The position numbers were made by a program, and so were the translations under genes. Positions 1-6,613 of a stretch of 9,013 bases of DNA are shown here, in pieces. Positions within the stretch are counted from its first letter, which is position 1. The number at the start of each line of letters is the position of its first letter. This stretch comes from JANWHF01 sp036276235 (GTDB taxonomy: Bacteria; Planctomycetota; Phycisphaerae; Tepidisphaerales; Tepidisphaeraceae), in contig DATBDZ010000359.1 in assembly GCA_036276235.1 (NCBI GenBank), forward strand, positions 1 through 9,013. The letters run 5' to 3'. The notes beneath the pieces are model-generated. The model did not search any database, was not told the origin of the DNA, and saw only the letters and a list, made by a program, of their open reading frames with translations.

Positions 1-174
1 ACCTCAGCATGACGGTTGTCTCGAATTCGAAGTTGAAATCGCAGATGGCAACTTGAGTTAGACTTTCTTGCAAAATGTTGGGTACTCCGGGAAGGGGGAA
101 GATTTGACGTCTAATGTGCGAAGGCAACCACCCAATTGCCAGCCGCAAGGCACTCGACTACTCTGCGCTCTTCC
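1..174. other. 5' flank of the methyltransferase gene, no gene seen
   Basis: No convincing coding region is visible here; the reverse-strand open frame crossing it is an antisense shadow of the methyltransferase gene. No consensus sigma70 promoter with a well-spaced -10 box could be found. The stretch GGTACTCCGGG at 81-91 is identical to part of the palindromic repeat at 4523-4548, so a repeat remnant may lie just upstream of the gene, although 11 bases could match by chance. Confidence 0.4.
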
Positions 175-1248
175 ATGACATCCCAAATCGATTTTGAATG
201 GCCGGGCAACGGAGACTTTCCGGCGCCGCGTAGCGACGCCACGCCGTTCTTTGATTTTGTCCGGGCGCATCACGCGACGGAGTTCATCGCGGCGGCTGTG
301 GCGCACTTTGATCTATTCTCGAAGCTCGCTGATAAACCACTGAGCCGTGAGGAACTTGCGGCGCTGCTCGGTCTTGCCCCGCGGCCGGCGGCGGTCTTTT
401 TCACGGCGCTGCGGGCGATGGGATTGCTCGCCGCCGACGAGCAGGGTCGGCTCGATCTGCCGCCGGCGGTGCGCGAGCACCTCGTGCCCGGCGGCGATTT
501 TTTTATGGGAGATTACGTCGGGCTGGTGGCGCAGAATCCGGGCGTGAAAGGTCTGGTCGAGCGATTGCGGACCAACAAGCCCGCCGAGGCGCGGCCGGAT
601 GAGGGAGCGGCGTTCATGTATCGCGACGGCATGGAATCGGCGATGGACGAAGAAGCCTCGGCGCGAAGGCTCACGCTGGCGCTCGCCGGCCGCGCGCGGA
701 TCGTCGCGCCAATCCTCGCGCAACGCTTTCCGCTTCCCGATGCGCGCGTTCTGCTCGATGTCGGCGGGGGCACTGGCCTTTACAGCATCGGCCTGCTGAA
801 GCGAAATCCAAACCTGCGAGCCATCATCTGGGATCGCGCGCAGGTGCTGAAGGTGGCGCAGGAAATGGGCGAGCGATTCGGCGTGCTCGATCGGATGCAC
901 TTGCTGGCCGGCGATATGTTCGCCGATCCAATACCCGCCGGCTGCGACACTATTCTGCTTTCAAATATCCTGCACGATTGGGATGTGCCGGAGTGTCAGC
1001 GGCTGCTCGATCGCTGCACCGCCGCGCTTTCGTCTGGCGGCCAGGTTCTAATTCACGATGTCTTCTTAAATGATGCGATGGATGGGCCGCTCACGGTCGC
1101 GCTTTATTCGACGGCGCTGTTCACCATCACCGAAGGCCGCGCGTATAGCGCCGCCGAATACCGCGCGATGCTCAGCAAGGCGGGCCTGGAGGCGGGCCAG
1201 ATCGTCACCACCAGCATTCACTGCGGCGTGCTGCCGGCAAAGAAGTAA
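175..1248 (+). CDS. SAM-dependent O-methyltransferase (class I, plant COMT / CrtF-like family 2)
   Basis: A predicted cytosolic enzyme of 357 residues that transfers a methyl group from S-adenosylmethionine to a hydroxyl on a small aromatic, polyketide or isoprenoid-type acceptor. Residues about 25-105 look like the helical/winged-helix dimerisation domain of the family. The Rossmann methyltransferase domain follows, with motif I LLDVGGGTG (193-201), acidic D220 for the SAM ribose, GDM (246-248) near the adenine, and NILHDWD (265-271), whose His267 matches the family's catalytic base. The C-terminal GRAYSAAEYRAMLSKAGL block (321-338) is also typical. Length fits the family, roughly 330-370 residues. 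ATG at 175 is preferred. An in-frame TTG at 136 would add 13 residues and has a purine stretch upstream, while the ATG has no clear Shine-Dalgarno. The substrate cannot be read from sequence. The gene converges on the desaturase with 7 bp between stop codons. Confidence 0.9.
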   Translation: MTSQIDFEWPGNGDFPAPRSDATPFFDFVRAHHATEFIAAAVAHFDLFSKLADKPLSREELAALLGLAPRPAAVFFTALRAMGLLAADEQGRLDLPPAVREHLVPGGDFFMGDYVGLVAQNPGVKGLVERLRTNKPAEARPDEGAAFMYRDGMESAMDEEASARRLTLALAGRARIVAPILAQRFPLPDARVLLDVGGGTGLYSIGLLKRNPNLRAIIWDRAQVLKVAQEMGERFGVLDRMHLLAGDMFADPIPAGCDTILLSNILHDWDVPECQRLLDRCTAALSSGGQVLIHDVFLNDAMDGPLTVALYSTALFTITEGRAYSAAEYRAMLSKAGLEAGQIVTTSIHCGVLPAKK

Positions 1249-1255
1249 CAGAGCC

Positions 1256-2110
1256 TCATCCCCCAAACGGCGCCAAATCCGGCGAGATCAGATGCAGCGA
1301 ATCGCGGCTGTATTGCTGTGCAGCCCGGTCGATCGCCTTCATCATGTCCGCCAGCACATCACTGTGCTTGTAGCTTGGGGCGGCTCGCATCATTCCCAAA
1401 AGCTGGCGGCGATAGTTCTGCAGATTCTGCTGCACGGGCATCTTGAAATCCTGGGCGACCGCCGACACTTTCTGCGCCAGCGCATCAAGATTTCCGTGAA
1501 ACGATTCGATCAGCATCTCATAAAAGAACGCGCCGTGGCTGGCCTCGTCGGCGCCCATTTTGGTCAGCACCGTCTTGAGCAATGGCTCGTTGATATCGCG
1601 GGCCAAGGCTCGGTAATAGAGGTGCGTCGCCTTTTCCTGCAACGCCAAGTAGATGAACCCCTCGACCATTTTGTTGTCGTGGTCATAGGGAAACATGTAA
1701 GCCGTCTTACGCTCCCGGAGCATTTCCTGCTGAAGCTCGGCCGGCTTCACCAAGCCAGACTTTTCGAGATACATTTCGAGCACGTGAGCATGCCGATCTT
1801 CCTCGGCCACCCAGCGAAACGTGAAATGCAAAACCTTGCGGCTGGCGATCTGCTGATCATCCGGCATCGCCGGATCGGTCATGATCCGCAAATACTCTGA
1901 CAGATAACCCGGCAGGTGATCCTCAACGAACAGAACCGTTTTCACAGCGCCAACTTGATACTCATTGAGCCGCTCGGGCCGCGCGATTTCCCGCATGCGG
2001 TCATCCTCGACCAGGTCATAAGGAGACCAGGTCATCTTGTCAGCGCGGCGGTGATAATCCAGCAGCACATTCTCAAATCGCGTGATGTCCGGGAACGTAG
2101 TCCTGGGCAT
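1256..2110 (-). CDS. Acyl-ACP desaturase (ferritin-like diiron, stearoyl-ACP desaturase family)
   Basis: A predicted soluble diiron enzyme of 284 residues that would introduce a cis double bond into a fatty acyl chain carried on ACP, using O2 and reduced ferredoxin. All expected iron ligands are visible when aligned from memory with the castor enzyme: E63 (VEDHLPGY), E104 and H107 (AEEDRHA), E159 (LQEKATHLYY), and E189 and H192 (ADEASHG). The protein is almost entirely helical and has no signal peptide. It is shorter than plant desaturases (about 360 residues, including plastid targeting) but typical of bacterial members. The ATG at 2110 is supported by AGGA at 2115-2118, four bases upstream. 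A small GC-rich hairpin (2123-2136) and an inverted repeat (2173-2197) lie in the leader. A related role, such as acting on a specialised-metabolite acyl chain, is possible; the methyltransferase next door is convergent, not co-transcribed. Confidence 0.9.
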   Translation of the reverse strand: MPRTTFPDITRFENVLLDYHRRADKMTWSPYDLVEDDRMREIARPERLNEYQVGAVKTVLFVEDHLPGYLSEYLRIMTDPAMPDDQQIASRKVLHFTFRWVAEEDRHAHVLEMYLEKSGLVKPAELQQEMLRERKTAYMFPYDHDNKMVEGFIYLALQEKATHLYYRALARDINEPLLKTVLTKMGADEASHGAFFYEMLIESFHGNLDALAQKVSAVAQDFKMPVQQNLQNYRRQLLGMMRAAPSYKHSDVLADMMKAIDRAAQQYSRDSLHLISPDLAPFGG

Positions 2111-2172
2111 GAAATCCTGTCTCGCCCGTGCGGGCGGGTAGCCGGATAGTTAGCACAGATTGTGGGGCAGCC

Positions 2173-2197
2173 TCTGCCATATCGCCCATCTGGCAGA
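2173..2197. promoter_or_regulatory. Inverted repeat upstream of the desaturase gene
   Basis: TCTGCCA (2173-2179) and TGGCAGA (2191-2197) form perfect 7-bp arms around an 11-base spacer, 63 bp upstream of the desaturase start. On the desaturase strand it would lie in the promoter or early leader, so it could be an operator for a dimeric regulator or a leader hairpin. A 7-bp match can also arise by chance, and no regulator is encoded nearby. Confidence 0.25.
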
Positions 2198-2270
2198 AAC
2201 TGGGAGCTCCGGTGAAATAGATTCTAGCGTGCGTCGGCGAAGCTTCAATGAAGCGGGGCGGGAAAATGAA

Positions 2271-2299
2271 GAAGGGCCGCAAAAAAAATGCGGCCCTTC
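2271..2299 (-). terminator. Intrinsic terminator after the RRM protein gene
   Basis: A perfect 11-bp stem, GAAGGGCCGCA (2271-2281) with TGCGGCCCTTC (2289-2299), encloses a 7-base homopolymer loop (A on +, U in the minus-strand transcript). Downstream on the minus strand the sequence is T-rich (TTCATTTT). It lies 26 bases past the RRM stop codon, so it should end that transcript and insulate the desaturase gene. The tract is interrupted, so efficiency is uncertain. Confidence 0.8.
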
Positions 2300-2325
2300 C
2301 TGTGATTTATACAATCGCAATGGAT

Positions 2326-2646
2326 TTAGTAGCGATCGCGGCGACCTCCGCCGCCACCACCACCGCCGCCGCCACCGCCACCGCCGCGAGGACGCTCTTC
2401 CTTCGGACGAGCCTCGTTGACGGTCAACGCGCGGCCATCATGCTGCTGGCCATTGAGAGCGGCAATCGCAGCCTGTGCTTCCGAATCGCTACCCATCTGA
2501 ACGAAGCCGAATCCCTTGCTGCGACCGGTTTCACGATCCGCAATCACCTCGGCCGACTGAACCGTGCCATGCTGGCTGAAGAGCTGTTCCAGATCAGAGC
2601 TGCTGGTGTTATAGCTCAGGTTCCCGACATACAACTTATTGCCCAT
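2326..2646 (-). CDS. Small RRM RNA-binding protein with glycine-rich tail
   Basis: A 106-residue single-RRM protein of the bacterial Rbp type, similar in layout to cyanobacterial cold-induced RNA-binding proteins and eukaryotic glycine-rich RNA-binding proteins. RNP2 is LYVGNL (5-10) and RNP1 is KGFGFVQM (44-51); both carry the aromatic residues that stack on RNA bases. The RRM ends near residue 80, followed by PKEERPR, an uninterrupted run of 14 glycines (88-101) and RRDRY. It is expected to bind single-stranded RNA in the cytoplasm and affect mRNA stability or folding; no specific target can be inferred. An open frame extends 29 codons upstream, but ATG at 2646 is strongly supported by GGAG/AGGAGC at 2653-2658 and by the immediate start of the RRM. 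The gene has its own terminator and a long leader, so it is probably monocistronic. Confidence 0.93.
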   Translation of the reverse strand: MGNKLYVGNLSYNTSSSDLEQLFSQHGTVQSAEVIADRETGRSKGFGFVQMGSDSEAQAAIAALNGQQHDGRALTVNEARPKEERPRGGGGGGGGGGGGGGRRDRY

Positions 2647-2858
2647 TGTTAAGCTCCTATCGCTTTTCGGGCTGACAAACCCGCTTTTTACTTTCCGGGT
2701 TCGATTCTGAAAGGGGCCGACGTTTTGGCCCAAAAAAGGTAGGAGAGAAAGCGAGGCAGACGGTGCGGACGGTCTACAGACCCACGACCAAGAGTCTCGT
2801 TATGCAACCTTACCTGAGCATATACGTTAGCAGGTTTGCTCTCGTTCGTCCAGTCAAA
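2647..2858 (-). promoter_or_regulatory. Leader and probable promoter region of the RRM gene
   Basis: These 212 bases separate the radical SAM stop from the RRM start and contain no gene. On the minus strand the stretch just before the start can form two small hairpins, AACCCG/CGGGTT (2678-2701) and GGGCC/GGCCC (2714-2731), plus a T6 run next to the second. TTGACT at 2852-2857 resembles a -35 box, but no -10 sits at 16-18 bp, so a promoter cannot be fixed. A near-palindrome GGTCTACAGACC lies at 2770-2781. Long structured leaders are known for cold-induced mRNAs; assigning that here is inference. Confidence 0.3.
2653..2658 (-). promoter_or_regulatory. Ribosome binding site deciding the RRM start
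   Basis: The minus strand reads AGGAGC six bases before the ATG at 2646, a strong Shine-Dalgarno at good spacing. It rules against the longer upstream open frame, whose extra 29 residues do not belong to the RRM fold. Confidence 0.8.
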
Positions 2859-4430
2859 TTAGGACCCGGAAAGATGCCGGGCCTGCCGCCGGGGAATGTC
2901 AGGCATTTGCCGGCCCCGCTGGAAAGCCCGATCCGCCTCCGGAATGAAAGGCCGCAGAAACATCGGGCAATCCGGCCGGCCACCCTGCTTATAGTCGCTC
3001 CAGAGGGCTTTTGCCGTGATTTGGGCATCCAGCCGAACCTCCGTTGTCAGATAAACAAACAGCGCCTCCGCCAGATTGTTCATCGCGATCGCATGATTCC
3101 GCCCGAAGCGGGCATAGAGCCAGTCGGTCAGCCGCAGGAAGCTTTGGAACGCCGAAGGCTGCTCCCGCCAAATCAGCAAAGACGCCTGCGGGAAATTGCC
3201 GCTGTTGGCGATCAGATCCCAATATCGCGCAAACCGTCGCATTCGCTGGAGCGTCGCGAAGTCCATCTGCGCGGTCCGCAGGATCTCATAAGGCGGATGC
3301 GGGCTGTACACCATTCCCCATTCCTTGTCATGCCGCACGATCGGCGTGCCGCGCAGGCGCTTGAGGATGCCCACCTGAATCTCCTGCGGGCCCAGTTCCA
3401 GCAGCCGATCAAACCCGCGGCCGAAGCTCTCCAGGTCTTCCCCCGGCAGGCCGACAATCAGATCGGCATGCACATGCACGCCCGTCTGCTCGCGCAAGAA
3501 ACGCAAGTTGTCGGCAAGCTTCGAATTATCCTGCCGCCGGCTGATGCGCGCCGCGACTTCTTCGTTGAACGTCTGAACGCCCACTTCAAACTGCAGTGCG
3601 CCCGGCGGAAATCGTTTGATCGGCTCGCGCAGCGCCTCAGGCAGTCGATCCGGGATCATTTCAAAATGCAGGAACATCCCCGGCCGATACCGCTCCCAGA
3701 AAAACTCCAAAATCGAACGGCTGAAATTCAGATTCAGATTGAACGTCCGATCGACAAACTTGAAGCGCGTCAACCCGCGATCCAGCAATGATTGCATCGC
3801 CGCCAAAAACGCATCGAGCGGCACATTCCGCACCGGCACATCCAGCGAGGAGAGACAAAACTCACATTTGAACGGACACCCGCGCGAGGCTTCCACATAA
3901 ATCACGCGATGCGCAATATCCTGCTGATCGTAAAATTCGTAAGGCAGCGCGACGACATCACGCTTATGTTCGATCGTCAAACCAGTTTTCGAGGAAAACT
4001 CCGGCAGCGCCGCCGCGATGACTTTGTTCAGCGGCGGCGTTCCCGCCAGAATACTTCGGCACAGGCCCGCAAACTCCAAATCCGCCTCGCCGGTGACGAC
4101 AAAATCCGCCGCCGCCGCGATCGGCTGCTGCTCGACTTCGTAACTCACTTCCGGCCCGCCGATGATGACGATCAAATCCGTCCGAATCCGCTTGAGTTCC
4201 GCCACCAGCCGCTCAGATTGCTCGGCATTCCAGATATAAACGCCAACGCCGACGATCTTAGGATCGAGCGCCAAAATCGCCTCGGCGGCGTCGGTCGAGC
4301 GATGGCTGATCTCAAATTCCAGAATCGTCGCGCGCTCTCGAAGCGCGCCAAGGTTCGCCAGCAGATACCGCAAGCCAAAAGAGGCGTGCGCATATTTGGC
4401 GTTGAAGGTGGTGAGGACGATATCGGGCAC
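2859..4430 (-). CDS. B12-binding-domain radical SAM protein (DUF4080-type C-terminus)
   Basis: A predicted cytosolic iron-sulphur enzyme of 523 residues. Residues 1-125 form a Rossmann-like domain with the look of B12-binding radical SAM proteins (VGVGVYIWNAEQ 60-71; VIIGGPEVSYE 88-98). It lacks an obvious DxHxxG cobalamin motif, so B12 need not be bound. The radical SAM core starts at residue 178, with the 4Fe-4S cysteines C185, C189 and C192 (CPFKCEFC). Later core motifs include LQFEVGVQTF and HVHADLIVGLPGED. The region after about residue 370 fits the DUF4080 extension. The family is widespread and mostly uncharacterised; it should reductively cleave SAM, but the substrate is unknown. The start codon is GTG at 4430; no good Shine-Dalgarno is visible, but PDIVLTTFNAKYAH matches the usual family N-terminus. 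It lies downstream of the ligase on the same strand but is separated from it by about 410 bp of palindromic repeats. Confidence 0.9.
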   Translation of the reverse strand: MPDIVLTTFNAKYAHASFGLRYLLANLGALRERATILEFEISHRSTDAAEAILALDPKIVGVGVYIWNAEQSERLVAELKRIRTDLIVIIGGPEVSYEVEQQPIAAAADFVVTGEADLEFAGLCRSILAGTPPLNKVIAAALPEFSSKTGLTIEHKRDVVALPYEFYDQQDIAHRVIYVEASRGCPFKCEFCLSSLDVPVRNVPLDAFLAAMQSLLDRGLTRFKFVDRTFNLNLNFSRSILEFFWERYRPGMFLHFEMIPDRLPEALREPIKRFPPGALQFEVGVQTFNEEVAARISRRQDNSKLADNLRFLREQTGVHVHADLIVGLPGEDLESFGRGFDRLLELGPQEIQVGILKRLRGTPIVRHDKEWGMVYSPHPPYEILRTAQMDFATLQRMRRFARYWDLIANSGNFPQASLLIWREQPSAFQSFLRLTDWLYARFGRNHAIAMNNLAEALFVYLTTEVRLDAQITAKALWSDYKQGGRPDCPMFLRPFIPEADRAFQRGRQMPDIPRRQARHLSGS

Positions 4431-4522
4431 GCAGAGTAGTTTATCGATTCACGCCAGACATGGCATGCTCCGTCACATAGACGGCGATTTATCGCACGCG
4501 CCCTTTAAAGCGGGGCCTTGTC

Positions 4523-4548
4523 CCCTCCCCCGGTACTCCGGGGGAGGG
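4523..4548. repeat. REP-like hairpin with TACT loop
   Basis: Perfect 11-bp arms, CCCTCCCCCGG (4523-4533) and CCGGGGGAGGG (4538-4548), enclose the loop TACT, followed by a purine-rich TTAGGGAGGGGG tail. The arrangement (C-rich arm, TACT loop, G-rich arm, then a GGGG(T)GAGGGG-like tail) matches the left end of the 126-bp element at 4612-4737, so it is a diverged copy of the same family. It lies between the radical SAM gene and the ligase gene, where it may fold in the transcript. Confidence 0.75.
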
Positions 4549-4611
4549 TTAGGGAGGGGGTTCGCGCGAAAGGCGCGCATCTATCGCAACAGTTCAAAGT
4601 GACTGCATTCT

Positions 4612-4737
4612 CCCTCTCCCCTGTACTCAGGGGAGAGGGCTGGGGTGAGGGGACGGATGCGCCGGTTGGCGTAGTACGCCGTTTGGCGCATCGCCGTCCC
4701 CTCACCCTGCCCTCTCCCCTGAGTACAGGGGAGAGGG
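4612..4737. repeat. 126-bp nested palindrome (REP/BIME- or MITE-like)
   Basis: Each end is itself a 28-bp palindrome with 12-bp arms (4612-4639, loop TACT; 4710-4737, loop AGTA), and the right one is the exact reverse complement of the left. Inside, GGGTGAGGGGACGG (4643-4656) pairs perfectly with 4694-4707, ATGCGCC (4657-4663) pairs with GGCGCAT (4685-4691), and the centre GGCGTAGTACGCC (4668-4680) is a third palindrome. The whole can fold as one long hairpin or as a three-armed cruciform. It contains no gene; the open frames crossing it are artefacts of the repeat. Paired inverted REP units are normally mobilised in trans by RAYT-type transposases; none is encoded in this window. Confidence 0.85.
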
Positions 4738-4754
4738 TTCTCTGCGCGACGTTA

Positions 4755-4827
4755 TGTAGGGTGGGCGTACTCGCCCACCGTCTGCCGCTTGCGGTGGGCG
4801 AGTACGCGCGGGTACGCCCACCCTACA
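4755..4827. repeat. 73-bp double inverted repeat downstream of the ligase gene
   Basis: Outer arms TGTAGGGTGGGCGTAC (4755-4770) and its exact complement (4812-4827) are 16 bp each. An inner pair, GTACTCGCCCACCG (4767-4780) and its exact complement (4792-4805), has 14-bp arms and an 11-base loop, and shares GTAC with the outer left arm. The GTAGGGTGGGC...GCCCACCCTAC layout is a common intergenic repeat type in bacteria. It begins 14 bp after the ligase stop codon, so it lies in that gene's 3' untranslated region and could stabilise or end the transcript, though no T-run follows. Confidence 0.8.
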
Positions 4828-4840
4828 AATTCCGTGCTCT

Positions 4841-6313
4841 TCAAGGTTCTACCATCTGCCTTAAAATCTTCCCCGCCGCCGAGCGCGGCAATGTCGCGCG
4901 AACCTCGAAGACGCGGGGAATTTTGTATCCGCTCAGTTGCCGCCGCGCCCATTCGCGCAGCTCATTCACATCCGGCATCACGCCCGGCGCGGCCGGCGTC
5001 ACGATCGCCTTCAGGCGAAACAGCGTTTGGCTGATCTGATACGGCACCACCACGCACGCGCCCACCGCCGGATGCGATTGGATCGCCTGCTCGACTTCCA
5101 GCGGATTGACCTTTCTCCCGCCGACGTCGATCAGCAGTTTGATCCGGCCAGTGATCGTCAATCTCCCTTGCTCGTCGAGACGGCCCAGGTCGCCGGACAG
5201 AAAAAATCCATCCGCTATCGGCGATTCATCCGAATCCAGATATCCGCTCATCATCGAAGGCGCGCAAATCGCCACGTGGCCCTCGTCGCCGCTCGCGAGC
5301 GGCTGATCTGTCTTCGGATCGTCCGGATCGAGAATCACGATGCGGACATTTTCCATCGCGCATCCAACGCTCGCCGCATCAAACGTCTGATCCTCCGGTG
5401 AATTGAAAGTCACCGACCCAATCTCCGTCGCGCCATAAAGCTGCGTGACGCGAATCCCCAGCTTGCCCTTCGCCGTTTCAAAAACCTGGCGCGGCAGCGG
5501 CGCACCCGCCGAATACGCCCGCCGGATATTCGGCAACGAGATGACATCCGTCCCCGCGCAAAGCATCTCGTACATAAACGGAACGCCAGGGAAAATTGAG
5601 ATTCCCTCATGAGCCAACTGCCGCCGCGCGATGGAGAGTTCAAAACCATCGCTCAGGCGGACTTCGCACCCCGCCCACAGCGGCGCCAGTAAACCATGCT
5701 CAACCCCATAAGAATGGCAAAGCGGGACGGCGGCCAACACGCGATCGCTCGCCGTAAAACCGATCGCCTCGGCCATGTTCTTCGCCACCGCGTCCAAAGA
5801 CTTCGCATCGCGCACGACAATCTTCGGCTGCCCGGTCGTCCCCGAGCTGAGCAGAAGCATCGCCGACCCAAGATCGCTTCGCGCCGGCCACGCCGGCCGA
5901 TGCGATAAAATAAACTCGCCGCCAAGAACATCGGCCGATTGTGCTTCCGCAAACGCGCCGCCCAGAAGCGGGTCGGCACATCCCGCCGACAGCATCGCGG
6001 CAGCGCCACATCGCCGGGCGGCATCCAGCAGCTCCGCCGCCGCCAAATCCGGCGCAACCGGAAAGACCGCCATTCCCGCCTCAAGAACCCCCAGAAACGC
6101 CGGCAGATACGCCGGCCGATTCGAGCAACTCAGCAACACCACCCCATCGCGCGGGAGCGCTCGCCGCAAATATTCCGCAACGCGATGGATCGATTCAGAA
6201 AGCTCGCGATATGAAATAGCCTGACCACCCGAAGGCCAAACCTGCCGCACCGCAACCCGATCGCCCCCCCGCACAGCGGCTTCGTGAATTCGCTCAATCA
6301 ACCGCAAAGACAT
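4841..6313 (-). CDS. Acyl-CoA synthetase / AMP-dependent ligase (ANL superfamily)
   Basis: A 490-residue adenylate-forming enzyme expected to activate a carboxylic acid with ATP to an acyl-AMP and pass it to CoA or another thiol. The core motifs are in order: P-loop SSGTTGQPK (156-164), YGATE (293-297), LSGDLGRLDEQG ending in the ATP-ribose aspartate (about 372-383), hinge TGRIK (388-392), VGGRKVNPLEVE (397-408) and the C-terminal PRSAAGKILR with catalytic Lys482. Both the large N-domain and the mobile C-domain are complete. Length suits a short/medium-chain or aryl acid ligase rather than a long-chain FadD with extra N-terminal sequence; the acid is unknown. An in-frame GTG at 6331 would add six residues, but ATG at 6313 has AGGA nine bases upstream. 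No carrier-protein or thioesterase domain is fused. The gene is flanked on both sides by palindromic repeat DNA and is probably transcribed alone. Confidence 0.92.
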   Translation of the reverse strand: MSLRLIERIHEAAVRGGDRVAVRQVWPSGGQAISYRELSESIHRVAEYLRRALPRDGVVLLSCSNRPAYLPAFLGVLEAGMAVFPVAPDLAAAELLDAARRCGAAAMLSAGCADPLLGGAFAEAQSADVLGGEFILSHRPAWPARSDLGSAMLLLSSGTTGQPKIVVRDAKSLDAVAKNMAEAIGFTASDRVLAAVPLCHSYGVEHGLLAPLWAGCEVRLSDGFELSIARRQLAHEGISIFPGVPFMYEMLCAGTDVISLPNIRRAYSAGAPLPRQVFETAKGKLGIRVTQLYGATEIGSVTFNSPEDQTFDAASVGCAMENVRIVILDPDDPKTDQPLASGDEGHVAICAPSMMSGYLDSDESPIADGFFLSGDLGRLDEQGRLTITGRIKLLIDVGGRKVNPLEVEQAIQSHPAVGACVVVPYQISQTLFRLKAIVTPAAPGVMPDVNELREWARRQLSGYKIPRVFEVRATLPRSAAGKILRQMVEP

Positions 6314-6322
6314 CGCCCGCAA

Positions 6323-6326
6323 TCCT
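6323..6326 (-). promoter_or_regulatory. Ribosome binding site favouring the ATG start of the ligase
   Basis: AGGA on the minus strand sits nine bases before the ATG at 6313 and lies inside the first codons that would be used from the alternative GTG at 6331. It is a short match, so it supports the ATG only moderately. Confidence 0.45.
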
Positions 6327-6464
6327 GTCACGTGCGCCCCACGCCTGCAAGCGCCGTATTCCGGGTGCGGCGTAGTTTTCGCTGTCCGGGCTTTTCGCGT
6401 CAGGCATATCCCGGCTCGCTGTGTTCCTCACGGATGGCGCGTGCTTGGCTTTTCGGTGTCGCTG

Positions 6465-6613
6465 GACGCGCCCTGCAAGCAGGGCGGCTAACCGCTAAGG
6501 ACGCTGCGCGGCGGACGAGGGATCAACGTAGGTGCGAGGTCCGCGCGATCTCACATCATCTGTCTGCCGCGCAGCGCCACTATCGGTTAGCCGTTGTGCT
6601 TGCACGGCGCGTC
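6465..6613. repeat. Inverted repeat with 55-bp arms, MITE- or BIME-like
   Basis: The left arm (6465-6519) aligns with the reverse complement of the right arm (6559-6613) without gaps at roughly three quarters identity. Conserved blocks include GACGCGCC, TGCAAGCA, CGGCTAACCG and CGCTGCGCGGC. The left arm carries its own perfect hairpin, CGCCCTGC-AA-GCAGGGCG (6469-6486). The matching place in the right arm has different bases that still pair (GTGC/GCAC, GCCG/CGGC). A 39-base spacer separates the arms. Divergence between arms suggests an old insertion; no transposase is present. Confidence 0.7.

Noticed and set aside
58..306. Minus-strand open frame at the left edge
   Set aside because: It is antisense to the methyltransferase N-terminus, rich in Arg, and has no family-like motif.
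313..900. 195-codon minus-strand frame inside the methyltransferase gene
   Set aside because: It is a GC-rich antisense shadow; the plus-strand frame carries all methyltransferase motifs.
1070..1900. 276-codon plus-strand frame across the desaturase gene
   Set aside because: It is antisense to a desaturase with all diiron ligands; its His/Arg-rich composition is typical of a shadow frame.
2073..2282. 69-codon minus-strand frame between the RRM gene and the desaturase
   Set aside because: It runs through the terminator stem and into the desaturase in another frame, with no protein-like pattern.
2852..2857. TTGACT as the -35 box of the RRM promoter
   Set aside because: No acceptable -10 hexamer occurs at 16-18 bp; the nearest TA-rich stretch is about 22 bp away.
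2763..3791. 342-codon plus-strand frame opposite the radical SAM gene
   Set aside because: The opposite strand encodes an intact CxxxCxxC radical SAM protein; the plus frame is its complement.
4523..4827. CRISPR array in the repeat cluster
   Set aside because: The repeats are inverted and nested rather than direct and evenly spaced, and there are no unique spacers or cas genes.
4518..5039. 173-codon plus-strand frame through the repeat region
   Set aside because: It is a translation of the palindromic repeats continuing antisense into the ligase C-terminus.
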